64,000 nt of DNA from Rhodeus uyekii (GCA_037043235.1 JAWRVZ010000135.1:1089501-1153500); one strand, 5' to 3'; positions 1 to 10,709 are shown, counted from the first letter of the stretch. Notes: generated from the letters alone by a model not told the origin. Program-made: numbers and translations.

Positions 1-208
1 AAACAGCTTTTGCTATTGGTCGCTCTATGGCGGCCATGGTGGTTACGGAGAGGCACCTCTGGGTGAACCTGGCTGACATCGGGAAGGAAGAGAGAGAGTT
101 CCTTCGCGATGCACCGGTCTCGCCTCATGAGCTTTTTGGGACTTCTGTCGAGGCAGTGGTTTCGAGGTTCAAGGAGGCGAGGGCGCGTTCGGCGGCCTTC
201 GAGCGGTA
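1..208 (+). pseudogene. DIRS gag fragment (C-terminal half)
   Basis: The translation reads SMAAMVVTERHLWVNLADIG and then SPHELFGTSVEAVVSRFKEA. It aligns with the gag of DIRS copy C around 48560-48750, which has ATERHLWLNL and PSGLFGDSVKTVVEKFQEA. The frame ends at a TAG just after AAFER. The sequence then turns into an inverted copy of the same gag region, so the frame is broken by rearrangement rather than by point mutation alone. The function of DIRS gag proteins is poorly defined; they are presumed to be nucleic-acid binding. Confidence 0.75.
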
Positions 209-456
209 GGCGATCGAGGAGGCGGGAAGCCCGGGGGAGGCGGTCCGCTCGAAGGCGGGGGCGCACGGGTGGCGGTACTCACCTTATGGCTTTGTCGCAG
301 ATCCTCAGATCTGGAAGGGCCAGCCCCCTGCGTGGCCCGAGACCTGGGCCCTGGGCGCCGCGGTATGAAAGACTTGAAAGCCACCGAACGCGCCCTCGCC
401 TCCTTGAACCTCGAAACCACTGCCTCGACAGAAGTCCCAAAAAGCTCATGAGGCGA
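118..456. repeat. Inverted duplication (foldback) inside DIRS gag
   Basis: The plus-strand stretch near 118-199 (TCGCCTCATGAGC through GGCGTTCG-type sequence) returns as its reverse complement near 375-456. The spacer of about 175 bp, read on the minus strand, continues the gag frame: FIPRRPGPRSRATQGAG, which matches the PRRPQPGAVSQPQ region of copy C. One gag segment has therefore been copied head to head with itself. The arms are about 80 bp with a few mismatches, so a transcript could form a long hairpin. Confidence 0.75.
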
Positions 457-509
457 GGAGACAGATGTTCCGCTTTTGGTATTCAAGAGTTAAAAAAAAA
501 AAAAAAAAA

Positions 510-665
510 GCCAGTGTTCATCCGTGTCAGCGTTATCTGACGCCTGATGACTCACACGATACGTGTGTTCTTTGTCTTGGTGAGGATCATGCACGCTCAG
601 TTCTCGAGGGAGCGGCGTGTGTGCATTGTGAGCGCTTGGCCTTCACCCTAGAGCTTCGTAAGCGC
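510..665 (+). pseudogene. DIRS gag fragment (N-terminal Cys/His region)
   Basis: A frame directly after an A17 run encodes VHPCQRYLTPDDSHDTCVLC, then LGEDHARSVLEGAACVHCER. The same arrangement (CPRF, CVMCLGAEHARSAL, DCDHC) lies at the start of gag in copy C and, less well kept, in copy B. The Cys/His spacing suggests a zinc-binding motif, an inference from spacing alone. Here the N-terminal piece lies downstream of the C-terminal piece at 1-208, so copy A is either a join of two elements or internally shuffled. The A-run just before it marks the junction. Confidence 0.65.
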
Positions 666-2700
666 AGGAAATGTTGTCAGGCTTCCTCTTATAGTAGAGT
701 CTGCTGCCTTTCAGCGAGGCCTCCATTCCCCTGAGCTCTGCCCGGGCTATCTAAGCTAGAGTCGGTGGCCCCAATGGGGCCCCCTCGCCTAAACCTGTGG
801 TGTAGAGAGGAGTGTTTGGGCTGAGACTGCCACTCCTGAGCTCAACCTGTAGAGGGCGTAGTAGGCCTCCTCTCAATACGAGAGTCTTCTTTACTGAGGC
901 CTCCGCTCCACAGAGCTCCGCTCAGTGAACTTAGAGAGTGGTAGGCGAGGGAATAAGTTTCTTGCCTCCTCTTGTCGTCTGATGCGTTAGGGCAGGGGTG
1001 GGCAAATCCATGACTTTAATATACGAGCGCAAAACTAATGTTTGTGTTAGCTGAGAGTAATTGCTGGTTCTACCTGAAAAACACTACTGTGTTTGTTCTT
1101 CTAAGCCCTGATGAAGGAACACTAAATACATACTGTTTTATTGAATGAAAGATAAAATATGACAACAGAAGCATGAAAATAACTGAGGGAAATATATATA
1201 GGGACATGACCAGAGCAAAGGCAGGATATACTTCCCTCAATTTAAAATATTTATTGACTTCAAAACTGGTGTATGAGCACTAAGTGTCATGTACGTTTTA
1301 TTCTAACGTACACTATATTTCCTCTTGTATTTGCAGGTCATGTTCTTGAATGCAGCAAATAACAACATAACGTTGACAGCATACAACTTCTTTTCAGAAG
1401 GTCGTACCTGTGCATTTACTTATAATAAATCCTAGAAAACTTGTATAAAGTATAGTTTGGTCTTAAATCACTTGACTGGGACACATGAAATTACAACAAA
1501 ACAATAATAATACAATTTAATCGAAAGAAAAACCATAATATGCAATGTGACTGAATCATATCTTTGCCTCAGCTCTAGATTGACAATCACAGGCGTCCAA
1601 TCACAACTGACCTCTGGAAAAAAGGGAACTAACCAATGACATTTGACGTTACAAGAGCAAGCTCCGCCCACGACTGACAAAAATAAAAATGCTCGCGCGA
1701 GCAAAAACAGCAGTTGAGAGCGGGCGAATGTTCGCGCGTGCGCAGATTAGATGTCACGCGCGCGCGAGTGATTATAATGAGCTCGCGGGTACCCCTATTT
1801 ACGCGTGTAGCTCTTGCGCTCGTTCCTTTTTAGCACGGAATTAACGCTATAAAGGGGGGTGTAGAGGGGTTTGCGACACACGCCTACTCTCCACCACACT
1901 TTCAGCGCCACTGCCGCTTGCAGCCGCGACAAAGTGACATTACAGGGAAATGTAAAATGAAGGTTTAATATAGGTTCGGCAAGTTCGGCGGGCCGGATTA
2001 AAAAGCCCAACGGGCCGGATATGGCCCGCGGGCCGTAGTTTGCCCACCCCTGCGTTAGGGTGTCGCAGGCCCCTCCGAGGGGACCGGGCCTCTGCCCTGT
2101 GAGCCTCCGCTGCGCTCTTGAAGTACAGGAGTTTCAGGCCCTCTCTTCGTGAGAGTGTATCCTTCGGGAGGTTGGCCCCACTTCTCTGAGCGAAGCGGTA
2201 CTGCACCTCAGTTCTCGCTTGAACCCAAATGTTTTGGGTCGGCACGAGGGCAGTGGAGTCACTCTTGACTCCCGAACTGGACTTGGCTGTACGAGCGTCG
2301 TCAGGCTGACAATTTGGCCTCCGCTCTGGTGAGCTCCGCTTGTAAGAAAGTGGTTCCTCTGAACCCCCTTGCTGTGCCACAAGCGTTGAGTGCTGTTCCC
2401 CTCTATGCTCTGGAGGAACAGTTGCAAAGTGCTGGCTGTGAGCCTAGTCGCTCTTAGAGCTCAGTAGCGCCTGAGCATGTAGGCCTAGCAGTTGCAGCTC
2501 TAGGCCTCCGCTTTGCGGGCTCAGTCATGAGTGGAGTGGTTCCTGTACTCCCTCGGACTCTAGATCGAGCGTGGTTAGGCCTCGGCCCTGTACCTTGAGG
2601 CCTCCGTTCTCTAGTAGCCCCAGCCCGGGTCACTGCAGGTTTTTGGGACAGTTCCCCTGGGGGTCTCTGACTGCTGTCTTGCGCCTATTAAGTGCAGTCA
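666..2700. repeat. GC-rich non-coding DIRS interior with recurring GGCCTCCGCT-like motif
   Basis: Outside the hAT insertion (993-2052) this stretch has no credible reading frame. It repeats a short motif close to GGCCTCCGCT, usually followed within about 15 bases by GAGCTC or similar: near 716, 866, 898, 2102, 2317, 2508 and 2600. Spacing is irregular, so it is a degenerate interspersed motif rather than a clean tandem array. It takes the place of the pol and recombinase genes seen in copies B and C, which suggests a non-autonomous DIRS interior. Confidence 0.45.
993..2052. mobile_element. hAT-superfamily element, non-autonomous
   Basis: The left end is CAGGGGTGGGCAAA and the right end is TTTGCCCACCCCTG, a perfect 14-bp terminal inverted repeat. 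It is flanked by an exact 8-bp duplication CGTTAGGG at 985-992 and 2053-2060. An 8-bp duplication with CAGGGGTGGGCAAA ends is characteristic of the hAT superfamily. The right part carries the GGCCCGCGGGCC motif common in such elements. The 1060-bp interior has only short frames and no recognisable transposase, so it would need enzyme from elsewhere. It lies inside DIRS copy A and is therefore younger than it. Confidence 0.9.
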
Positions 2701-2730
2701 CGCCCTTCAGCATGGTGGCGTTGGTATTCC

Positions 2731-2840
2731 GTTCCCCAAAGCGACCCCTAGGGGACGCAGCGTAGAGTTCCCTTCGAAAGGGAACGTCTCAGGTTACTAT
2801 TGTAACCATAGTTCCCTGATAATAGGGAACGAGACGCTGC
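2731..2840. repeat. Internal complementary region of DIRS copy A
   Basis: This stretch (TTCCCCAAAGCGACC, then TTCGAAAGGGAAC joined to GTCTCAGGTTAC) is complementary to the element's right end at 3029-3109 and presumably to its lost left end. The junction AAC|GTC at about 2785/2786 matches the same junction in copies B and C. In DIRS elements this region is thought to help form a circular intermediate. Confidence 0.75.
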
Positions 2841-3028
2841 GTCTCTTGCCATGCTTCGGGCCTTCCTGCAGGCGTCTCCTTCAGATTTGAAAAGATGATG
2901 ACGTTCTGTTTAGGTGCCCCTTTATACCTGCAGTCGCACCTGTGGTTACGTCATAGGCGGCTGCTGGCCAATGTCAAGTTCATTAGCGTGATTGTATTTT
3001 TGCTTCAAACACCTGTCATACCGGAGGT

Positions 3029-3109
3029 ATTCCCCAAAGCGACCCCTAGGGGACGCAGCGTCTCGTTCCCTATTCTCAGGGAACTATGGTTACAATAGCA
3101 ACCTGAGAC
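3029..3109. repeat. Right terminal repeat of DIRS copy A
   Basis: The terminal sequence repeats GACGCAGCGTCTCGTTCCC and ends CAACCTGAGAC, then GTTTAGTTG in the flank. It has the same shape as the right ends of copies B and C and is the inverse of part of the internal complementary region. Confidence 0.75.
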
Positions 3110-3765
3110 GTTTAGTTGATCTTGATAAGTAAACACAATTGTAAACATGACAGCTTTCCTCTTCCATGAGTGGGTTTGGCATCATGACAGCTTTGTTTCC
3201 ACGCAGACTGTGAAAGAACACGACACACACGTCCCCCGGAAATCCTGTAGAATTTAACCAGATTATGACTTCCAAAACTCCCAAAGTGTTTACAATTTTT
3301 TGTGCTTTATGTATCAGACAATCAGCCTGAGGTGTAAAACATGTGACAAAACTGTGTCGTTTGAGCCAATAAAGTCTAAACTGTGGACAAATGGATCTAC
3401 CCACACCTAACGAGCTAATAAAGGAAATTATAAGGCCAATATAAAATATTAACACACAACCATTAGTTACTAGGACAGAGACAGAGCATAAGGCTGATCT
3501 GGCCTGCCAAATGACTGTATTAAAAATTAAAGCAACACTCCAGGTCTAAATATATACTGTACTTTATTATAATTATTCAGGTTATGATGAACAATGTCAG
3601 CTCAAAGTCATGTTTATTCTTTCCATGTCTGCATTTATAATTTATGTTGATGTTGATAGTGTTACAATAGTCTGAGCAATGAACTGTAATGTACTGCAGC
3701 TATACCCTGAGGAGATCTTTGTAAAACTCACTTGCATCAGATGGAGGCTACAGACATTCACATTC
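3110..3765. other. AT-rich intergenic DNA, nothing recognised
   Basis: No gene, RNA or clear repeat was recognised between DIRS copy A and the SINE fragment. The frames here are short and show no family resemblance. Confidence 0.4.
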
Positions 3766-3868
3766 ACATTTATGCATTTGGCAGACGCTTTTATCCAAAG
3801 CGACTTACATTGCATTCAAGGAACACATTGAATTAGTTCTTGCTTTCCCTTGGATCGAACCCAGGTAG
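3766..3868 (-). mobile_element. tRNA-derived SINE fragment (3' portion)
   Basis: Read on the minus strand it has GGTTCGATCC (B-box-like), AAGCAAGAACT and the tail CTTTGGATAAAAGCGTCTG, then CCAAATGCATAAATG. The same unit is more complete at 9669-9815, 14482-14622, 17453-17600 and 26467-26592. This copy lacks the A-box end. Confidence 0.7.
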
Positions 3869-4420
3869 GCTACAAGACAGCAGACTAAAATTCTGAATTG
3901 AGAGATTTAAATTGCAGTTTCTGAATTTGAATTGAGGTCGCAAACATAAACAAATTAATTACAAATTAATTAATTTGTGACTCTGAATGTAAAGATATTT
4001 AATAAAAAATAATGCTATTTTTAACTATAAAGACAATATACAGTATATTTATGTATATATACATATATATATATTCTAAGGTCACATTATGTATTTACTT
4101 AAAAAAAATTATGATTCTGATTGGCTAAGAAAGTACGCAGAAATTATTAATCTTCCACACAAAGACATAACATCAGTAACATATCTCCATCCATCGAGCT
4201 GCTGATGTTTGGACCTCCTCGATCATCACGAGGCACCTGCAAGTCTCCTTCGAAAAGCTACTAGTCCCGCACCCAGCTGCAGACCTGCATAGAAAGATTA
4301 ACGCACACACACAAATACACAGTCTATCCAAGGTTGAAGTTGGTGCTTGGCGACCGGAGACTTCCAAAAACATTCTCATAACTCGATTTCTTTCTGGTTT
4401 CCCCCCCGTCAACAATCTTG

Positions 4421-4494
4421 CGTGGTCCCCGGTCCGCGGTAAAATTATCAAACGTTTACCGGTCCGCGGCACAAAAAAGGTTGGGGACCACTGC
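4421..4494 (-). mobile_element. hAT-like terminal fragment
   Basis: The minus strand begins CAGTGGTCCCCAACC, then TTTTTTGTGCCGCGGACCGG, and a second GCGGACCGG follows. This is the typical end of a widespread hAT group. No matching opposite end was found upstream, so it is a one-ended relic. The DNA on either side (3869-4420 and 4495-5729) is AT-rich intergenic sequence in which I recognise no gene. Confidence 0.65.
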
Positions 4495-5912
4495 TGTAAT
4501 ATACTGTAATATATATATATATATATTCAAGGGTGGAAGAATTTAGAGGACAGAGTTTGTGGACAAATCTTTAATTTTAAACTTTAATTCATTATTTTTA
4601 ATTAATGCTTTTAATAAAAGATTTATTGATTGACATGAAACTCAAACTCTTCTTTAGAAGAACACTAATTTCTTTGAATTGTAATTTCATTAAGTATATT
4701 TAAATGACCAATTTTTACCAAACCCTCCAGGACTGTGTGAAGTTAGGGGTTTAATATAAAGTATTCTAAGAGTATGAATTAAAATACTTTCACTTTCATA
4801 TAATACTAATCTATCAAACAGATATCTTGCATGGAAGGGATAGAGCATTAAGGGAAACCAAAAAAACAATGCTCTCACTCATATTTCACCCCATAACCTC
4901 TACCTCCCTCAATTTTACTATTACCACGTGGCAATATAACCCACCAGCATCACTCAGTGTAATCCCAACAGAGGGATCCATAACACTACCTCACACCCTG
5001 AGGTCAGTAAATGCACAACAGTGCTCTCTCTGGCATCGCCTGCTAGGTTGCATGAACTCATTTAGTTTAAGTTGTGTAGACTAACCTCATTGAAAAGGCA
5101 TATTACCTTTTTCATTTATTTTTCCCACACAAAAGAAATGCAATCCTCATCCTCCTTTTGACTCTCTGTGCTTCCCTTGCTCTTTCTCTCTTTTGCTGAC
5201 TTACTCATTCATCTTCTGCCTTTTAAAGAGCTTGTCCTCTTGAGCTTCAGAGTTGGGCCAAATCGGGCGACTCCCAAGGCTGTGAATAGATAGTGTTGTG
5301 TTGCTAGGCGACGTCTGAGATCAGTTAATCTGTGGATAGTGTGTACAGCGTTTACCCTACCTGCCCGCTCTGTAGCTCACATCCGGGGGCCGAATCATGA
5401 ACTCCTGATGACCCCATGCACATCGGAAACAAACAAAAAAACATGCTGTTAGGGATGAATGACATATCTGTACCATATTGGCTACTGGCTGATTATTACT
5501 GACTATATCAGCCAATATTTAATATTGTGCATGCTGCATATTTTCCTCCCTGTTTTTTTTATCATAAGTAAAACAATAATTTAATACCACTGTTAATTCT
5601 TTAGAAAATCTATAAATGATTATGTGTATTTCATAGTGTACATTATAATGTTGTGATGCCTAAATTAAAAACAAATTTAAATGATATTTAATTTAGTCAT
5701 TTATTTAGATATATATATATATATATAATTGTTACAAAGGGACTCACAGGCAGGGATCCAAATGCTTTGTCTTTAATAAGTCAGGGCAAACAGAGAGTAG
5801 ATATAAACGGTAAATCAGGCAGGGTCACACAGGCAGGCAGACAGTATCAGGCAGAATAATCCAAGCGAGTGGTCAAGGCAGGCAGAAAACAATCTCAAGC
5901 GAATATACAGGC

Positions 5913-6392
5913 TGTTACACTATGGAGAGCAGGAACGTGTGCGATGCGGAAAGGACGAGGAGTAACAGGTTTCAAACAGAAACTGACTTTATTAAACTCG
6001 CAAAACCAAAACACTTAAGAGAACTTAAACGGCACGTGATAGTGCAAAACCCGGAAACTAGGAACACTTGGAGGAAACTATGAGAAACACAAAGATTGCA
6101 TCCACACACAAGACTTACTACGGCAGGAACACGGAACAAAGTAACATTAACAGGATCAACAACTGACAAAGACCAGGACACACAAGAGGGTATAAATAGA
6201 GACAGACATGGGAAACACCTGGAGACACTGACGAGGTAATTGAAACTAGAAAGGTGTGGAAGGTTCTAGAAAGCCCCGGAAGTGAACAGGAAGTGATATC
6301 ACAATAGACAGGGAGTGACAACAGGAAGTGACCCCATGACCTCAGTGACAGGGAAGTGACAAAGACACAGAAAGACAGGACCAAGTGTGACA
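5913..6392 (-). mobile_element. Solo LTR nested in the LTR at 5730-6802
   Basis: The ends are TGTTACACTATGG and CCAAGTGTGACA with a 5-bp duplication CAGGC at 5908-5912 and 6393-6397. On the minus strand an ATTTATACCC box is followed by TTTAATAAAG about 70 bp before the end. It is 480 bp long and inserted in the same orientation as its host LTR, so it is the younger of the two. Confidence 0.75.
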
Positions 6393-6405
6393 CAGGCACA
6401 GGTCA

Positions 6406-6510
6406 GGGCAGGCAGAACAGAATCAAGGGCAGGCAGAACAGAATCAAGGGCAGGCAGAACAGAATCAAGGGCAGGCAGAACAGAATCAAGGGCAGGCAGA
6501 ACAGAATCAA
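6406..6510. repeat. 21-bp minisatellite, five units, inside the outer LTR
   Basis: The unit GGGCAGGCAGAACAGAATCA plus one base is repeated five times with almost no variation. Because 21 is divisible by three, several frames stay open through it and give repetitive translations. These are artefacts of the repeat and not proteins. Confidence 0.9.
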
Positions 6511-7011
6511 AAACAGACAAACAGACTGGATCGGTAACAGGAAACAAAACAGGATATAAACGCTCAGAATGTTAACCGGGGCTAAACAAGACTTCGCCCA
6601 GAGCTGTGGGGAAACCGGGTATAAATAGTCTCTGAGAATAAGAAACAGCTGGTGTCAAACAGTCCTGATGGTGTTCAGCTGGTGTGTACAATCAGTGCAA
6701 TGTGAGGGTATCTGGGTAATGTAGTGTGTAGTGTAGAGTCAGTATAAATGTGAGCTCCCTCTGGTGGCCAGGGAGGGGAGCGCAGAGCTCATATTCATAA
6801 CAATAATATATGTTTGTTAGGTTAATCTTTATTTTAAGGTGTTGGTGTTACAGCATAATTATACAATTTAGCACTAAGTAATATTAATTAACTATATGTA
6901 TGGGGTTGGGATTAAGTTTTGGTTTAGGGTTAAGTGTGTGCAATTATGCACAGGTTATAGTAACTAAATGTAACATGTAACAAGGATACTAAAATAAAGT
7001 GTTACCATGTA

Positions 7012-7432
7012 CAGTGGAATACGGTTATCTCGACGGCCTCGGGGGTTGAAAAAAGCATTGAGATAACCGTTTATCAAGATAACCTACATCCAATATATCT
7101 ATTTATTAGATGAAGCGATCGGCATGCTACAAAAATGTATAAACACTGTATATGTTTGCTAACAACAAAAGGCATATGTGCACCAACTAACAACAGAGAT
7201 TTACCAGTATACAATAAACACCTTCGATTCTCGATACAAACCTTTAATTATATTCTCCAACATTGCGAACACAATTTTGCTCACAGCGTAAACAGGCATA
7301 ACATATTCGTGAGGTCATCACGCTGTACTAGATTGCATACTTTCCTGTGTTCTAATGTGCTTTATTTTTTTGATAAAAGACGGTGTTCCCGCAGCGGTGC
7401 TGAGCAGAGCGCACTTCAGAACAAAAGCAGGA

Positions 7433-7465
<33 letters not shown>

Positions 7466-7951
7466 TCGTTCATGTCAGCCTCATACTCATTGGTCGTTAC
7501 CCCTCGTTACTGACCAATGTCAAAATATTTGAGAAAACCAATCAAATCAGAGAAGGCGGGCTTTATGTGTACACAGAAGCGGATGAGACTTTGGGAGGGG
7601 GGTGGACCCATGGCAGCTCTCGTAAGAACGTGAATGTGCTTTTACTTCAGAGAGTACTGCTGTGAGTAAAGCGTCACTGACAGAGCGACCAGGACCGCAA
7701 TCCACGTACAACGCAAACTCAGTGCATACGCAGTGAACCAGGTACGCTCATGACTCACGAGATAACCAAGTGAAGTGGCGAATTTGTCCGAGATATTTGC
7801 TTGAGATATTAGTATTCGGTGACATTAAGGAATCGACATTAAAGAATCGAAAATACTAAGACAAATAGGGAGTTTGGCGATTCCACTTCAAAAACGTTGA
7901 CATAATAGGATTGCCGAGTTAACCGTGAGTCGAGATAAGTGAACTCCACTG
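7012..7951. mobile_element. Tc1/mariner-like (pogo-type) non-autonomous element, copy 1
   Basis: The ends CAGTGGAATACGG...TATCTCGAC and GTCGAGATAAGTGAACTCCACTG form terminal inverted repeats of about 25 bp with mismatches. The element sits between TA dinucleotides (7010-7011 and 7952-7953). TA duplication and CAGT ends fit the pogo/Tigger side of Tc1/mariner. The interior encodes no transposase that I recognise. It carries a short (GT)n tract near 7438-7464. Confidence 0.7.
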
Positions 7952-8069
7952 TATTGTTTTTGTTTTAGCATTTAATTTCAATTTATAAAGACAAATTGGT
8001 GTGGAATTTTAATAATGGCTAATTATTAGTTAAAAACTGGAGAGAAAAAAATATAAACTTAAAATGGAA

Positions 8070-8770
8070 CAGTGGAATACGGTTATGTCGACGGCCTCGG
8101 GGGTTGCAAAAAAACATCGAGATAACCGAGGATCGAGATAACCAACAGCCAAAATGGCGATTTATCTGATGAAGCGATCGGCATGCTATAAAAATTTACA
8201 AACACTGTATATGTTTGCTAACAACAAAAGGCATATGTGCACCAACTAACAGCAGAGATTTACCAGAATACAATAAAAAACACCTTCGATTCTCGATACA
8301 AACCTTTAATTATATTCTCCAACATTGCAAACACAATTTTGCTCACAGCGTAAACAGTCATAACATATTCGGGAGGTCATCACACTGTACTAGATTGCAG
8401 CGCGCATCAGAAAAAGTATGAGGCTTAGATCAACACACTCTGCTCAGCGCGTAAGAACGATATGTGCCTTCACTTCAGAGAGTGCTGTGCGGCGCTGAGA
8501 GAGAAGTGTCACTCACAGGGTGACGTGCAAAGCAAACTCAGCGCATGCACAGTGAACTAAGTACGCTCATGAGACACGAGATAACTATGTGAAGTGGCGA
8601 ATTTGTCCCTCTTTTGTGCTCGAGATATTAGGGTTCGGCAAAATTAAGGAATCGACATTACAGAAAAGAAAATGCTAAGACAAATAGGGAGTTTGGCGGT
8701 TCCACTTCAAAAACATCGACATAATAGGATTGAAGAGTTAACTGAGAGTCAAGATAAGTGAACTCTACTG
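8070..8770. mobile_element. Tc1/mariner-like (pogo-type) non-autonomous element, copy 2
   Basis: This is a shorter copy of the element at 7012-7951 in the same orientation, only 118 bp downstream. The ends are CAGTGGAATACGG and AACTCTACTG. The right flank is TA but the left flank is AA. Interior blocks match copy 1, for example the frame around ICAPTN and FSIQTFNYILQHC. Copy 2 lacks the (GT)n tract and about 240 bp of the middle. Confidence 0.7.
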
Positions 8771-8906
8771 TAACATCTAAATGAACTAAATTCAATCATC
8801 ACTGAATCAGCCCATGTACATTAATGAATATGAACAAAATAATTTTTTTATGGGTTAAATCAGGTGGAAATAAGGTGAAATTGGCATGTTGCAATTTTTT
8901 ACAGTG

Positions 8907-9185
8907 TAAAGGCCCGTTCACACCAAGAACGATAACTATATCAGTGGAAGATATTGTTCAAATTATTATAAGCACGTACTTGTCTGTCACTTTAAATGCT
9001 CGTGCTCGTTAAAGCAGAATGGATTCTGATTGGCTGTCAATATTTTTATCCTTCATCAGGTGAATAAAATCCTTCTGAAAGTGATTTCAGCGATATCATT
9101 TCTCTGTGCTGTTATCTTAATAGCTGTGGTGTGGACGATTTTTAGAGCTTTATCTTTATCATTACCTTTATACTTATCGTCATCT
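8907..9185. mobile_element. MITE with AGGCCCGTTCACACC end
   Basis: The left end AAAGGCCCGTTCACACC, then AAGAACGATAACTATA, belongs to a very common fish MITE type. A decayed opposite end, rich in TTATCTTTATCATTACC and ending ACTTATCGT, lies near 9150-9180. The exact right boundary is uncertain. Confidence 0.5.
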
Positions 9186-9668
9186 GAGCCCCTAAAGAGA
9201 CATTGTGGTGGGAAGAAAAATTATATGTCAATGATTTTGCATTCCCTTTGCAAAAACATTTGTGTTTCGCTCCCCCAGAGAAACTTTGGCTTCACTCTTA
9301 AAAACATTTACTTTGGTATTTTTGGCATTGATAGTTTTTTTGGCATTGGCACTTTATTCCCGCCTTTTTATTTTTCCAATCTGTAACTCCCACTCTAGCC
9401 ACCCCATTATTGATTTCCTCTAGCTCATCCAACTACACAGACTATCTGCGCACTCAACAAGTACATTATCTCTTTCTAAAAATGTCTATAAATTTTTACC
9501 TTTAAAATGTAACAGATTTTCTACCAATCTTTTTCAATGTCTTTTTCTCTTTTTTGTCGAACAGAACAGCTAAGTGTGACCACCTCTGTTTGGTTAAGGA
9601 TACTTCTTTCTTCTTCTCCACTAAGTAACAGATACATTGAATTTATAATCCATTTTGTTCATTAATTA

Positions 9669-9815
9669 ACATTTATGCATTTGGCATACACTTTTATCCA
9701 AAGCGGCTTACATTGCATCCAAGATACACATTGACATTCAAATCAGTTCTTGCTATCCCTGGGAATCGAACCCATGACCTTGGTGTTGCAAACGCTATGC
9801 TCTACTGGTTGAAAT
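9669..9815 (-). mobile_element. tRNA-derived SINE
   Basis: Read on the minus strand it runs from a decayed A-box (AACCAGTAGAGCATAG) through GGTTCGATTCCC (B-box) to CTTTGGATAAAAGTGTATG, then CCAAATGCATAAATG at the 3' end. It is the same family as 14482-14622 on the other strand. Confidence 0.75.
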
Positions 9816-10707
9816 TATTACTTGGGTTTATGAACAAACAAACAACAACAATAACAACAAAACATTAAAGCTATTTCATGACTTTATATCACTATTTCTT
9901 TTAAACATTGTGCATGGCTCATGAACTGTCCTTTTTATTGTTGTTGTTGCTATGCTGTCGTTCGTTTTCATTTTTCATTTCATTCATTTGTTTTTACTTA
10001 AACAGATGGAAGAGACCTACTGTAACTCTAAACTCAATTGAATATTTCAGATGTTGTCAAATCCCTCAACCTCATCAACTGTAGAGAGAAACTGCCTCTC
10101 AATTACACCAAAATACACATACTGTTGGACTTAATGGCATCATATGATATTTCTGAATATTCATTCTTTTCTGTTTCTGTTTTGTGTGTTACTTCTCTAT
10201 TGTACTTATTCATGTTCTGTGTCGATTGTAATTTATATTCAACTAAAGTGCAAGCAGCGGTTCTTGATGCTGCTTTCAATGTCACTCTGCTGTTTTGGTT
10301 TCGTTTGTGTTGGATGTTGCTTCTTGCTAATACCACCTAATCTAACTAAAGCCCTGTAATCCACTTAAAATGAGGTTATGAGTGTGCTGCTGGATCCGTG
10401 AGGATGCTTTTATGAGAATGAGTTCTGCCTTTATGTTGTGCTGGGACCTGGCGTCTCATATTGAGGAAACAAAAACACTTTAAAAAGTAAAGTGCAAAAC
10501 ACTTGACCAAAACACGTTAGTTTTGAAATATAAATTAATTGGATTGAAAGTCATATCTGCCATCTGGTCTTATACACAGTCATATATGACATATCTTTTA
10601 GATGTCTTTTAGGAAGTATTATTTGTCAGTTGTCTTACAGGTGCATTATGTGTGGCGATCCATATCTCCTGCTTTGGTTCAGAATGAACACCACTGTATT
10701 CAGGGTA

Positions 10708-10709
<2 letters not shown>
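9816..10709. other. Intergenic DNA, nothing recognised
   Basis: AT-rich sequence with short frames up to about 100 codons near 10038-10340 on both strands. I see no family resemblance or compositional sign of coding and treat them as chance frames. Confidence 0.4.

Larger units (their letters stand above)
1..3109 (+). mobile_element. DIRS-like retrotransposon copy A, rearranged, 5' end outside window
   Basis: Its right end matches two other DIRS-like copies in this window (28891-33601 and 47191-52432): an internal complementary region near 2731-2840, then a terminal repeat ending CTGAGAC at 3109, followed by GTT. Only gag-like pieces remain, at 1-208, in inverted form at 200-456, and at 510-665. 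No RT, RNase H or recombinase frame is visible. The space between the gag pieces and the 3' end is GC-rich non-coding DNA split by an hAT element. I infer a rearranged or non-autonomous derivative of the same family. Its left boundary lies before base 1. Confidence 0.8.
5730..6802 (-). mobile_element. Solo LTR, Ty3/Gypsy-like, interrupted by a second LTR
   Basis: The ends are TGTTACAAAGG and TCATAACA, that is TG...CA, with a 5-bp duplication ATAAT at 5725-5729 and 6803-6807. Without the nested element it is about 588 bp. On the minus strand a TTATTAAAG sequence lies close to the 3' end, and an ATTTATACC box precedes it, as in fish Gypsy LTRs. No gag or pol lies beside it, so I read it as a solo LTR. 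The superfamily call rests on structure and resemblance only. Confidence 0.7.

Noticed and set aside
1468..1704. 78-codon minus-strand frame in the hAT element as a transposase C-terminus
   Set aside because: The resemblance to hAT C-terminal motifs is too weak, and there is no other transposase block beside it.
6406..6510. CRISPR-like array
   Set aside because: Units are contiguous with no unique spacers, and this is a vertebrate genome. It is a minisatellite.
7135..7665. 176-codon frame as a host gene
   Set aside because: It lies wholly in a TIR element, crosses a (GT)n tract, and is only partly present in the second copy.
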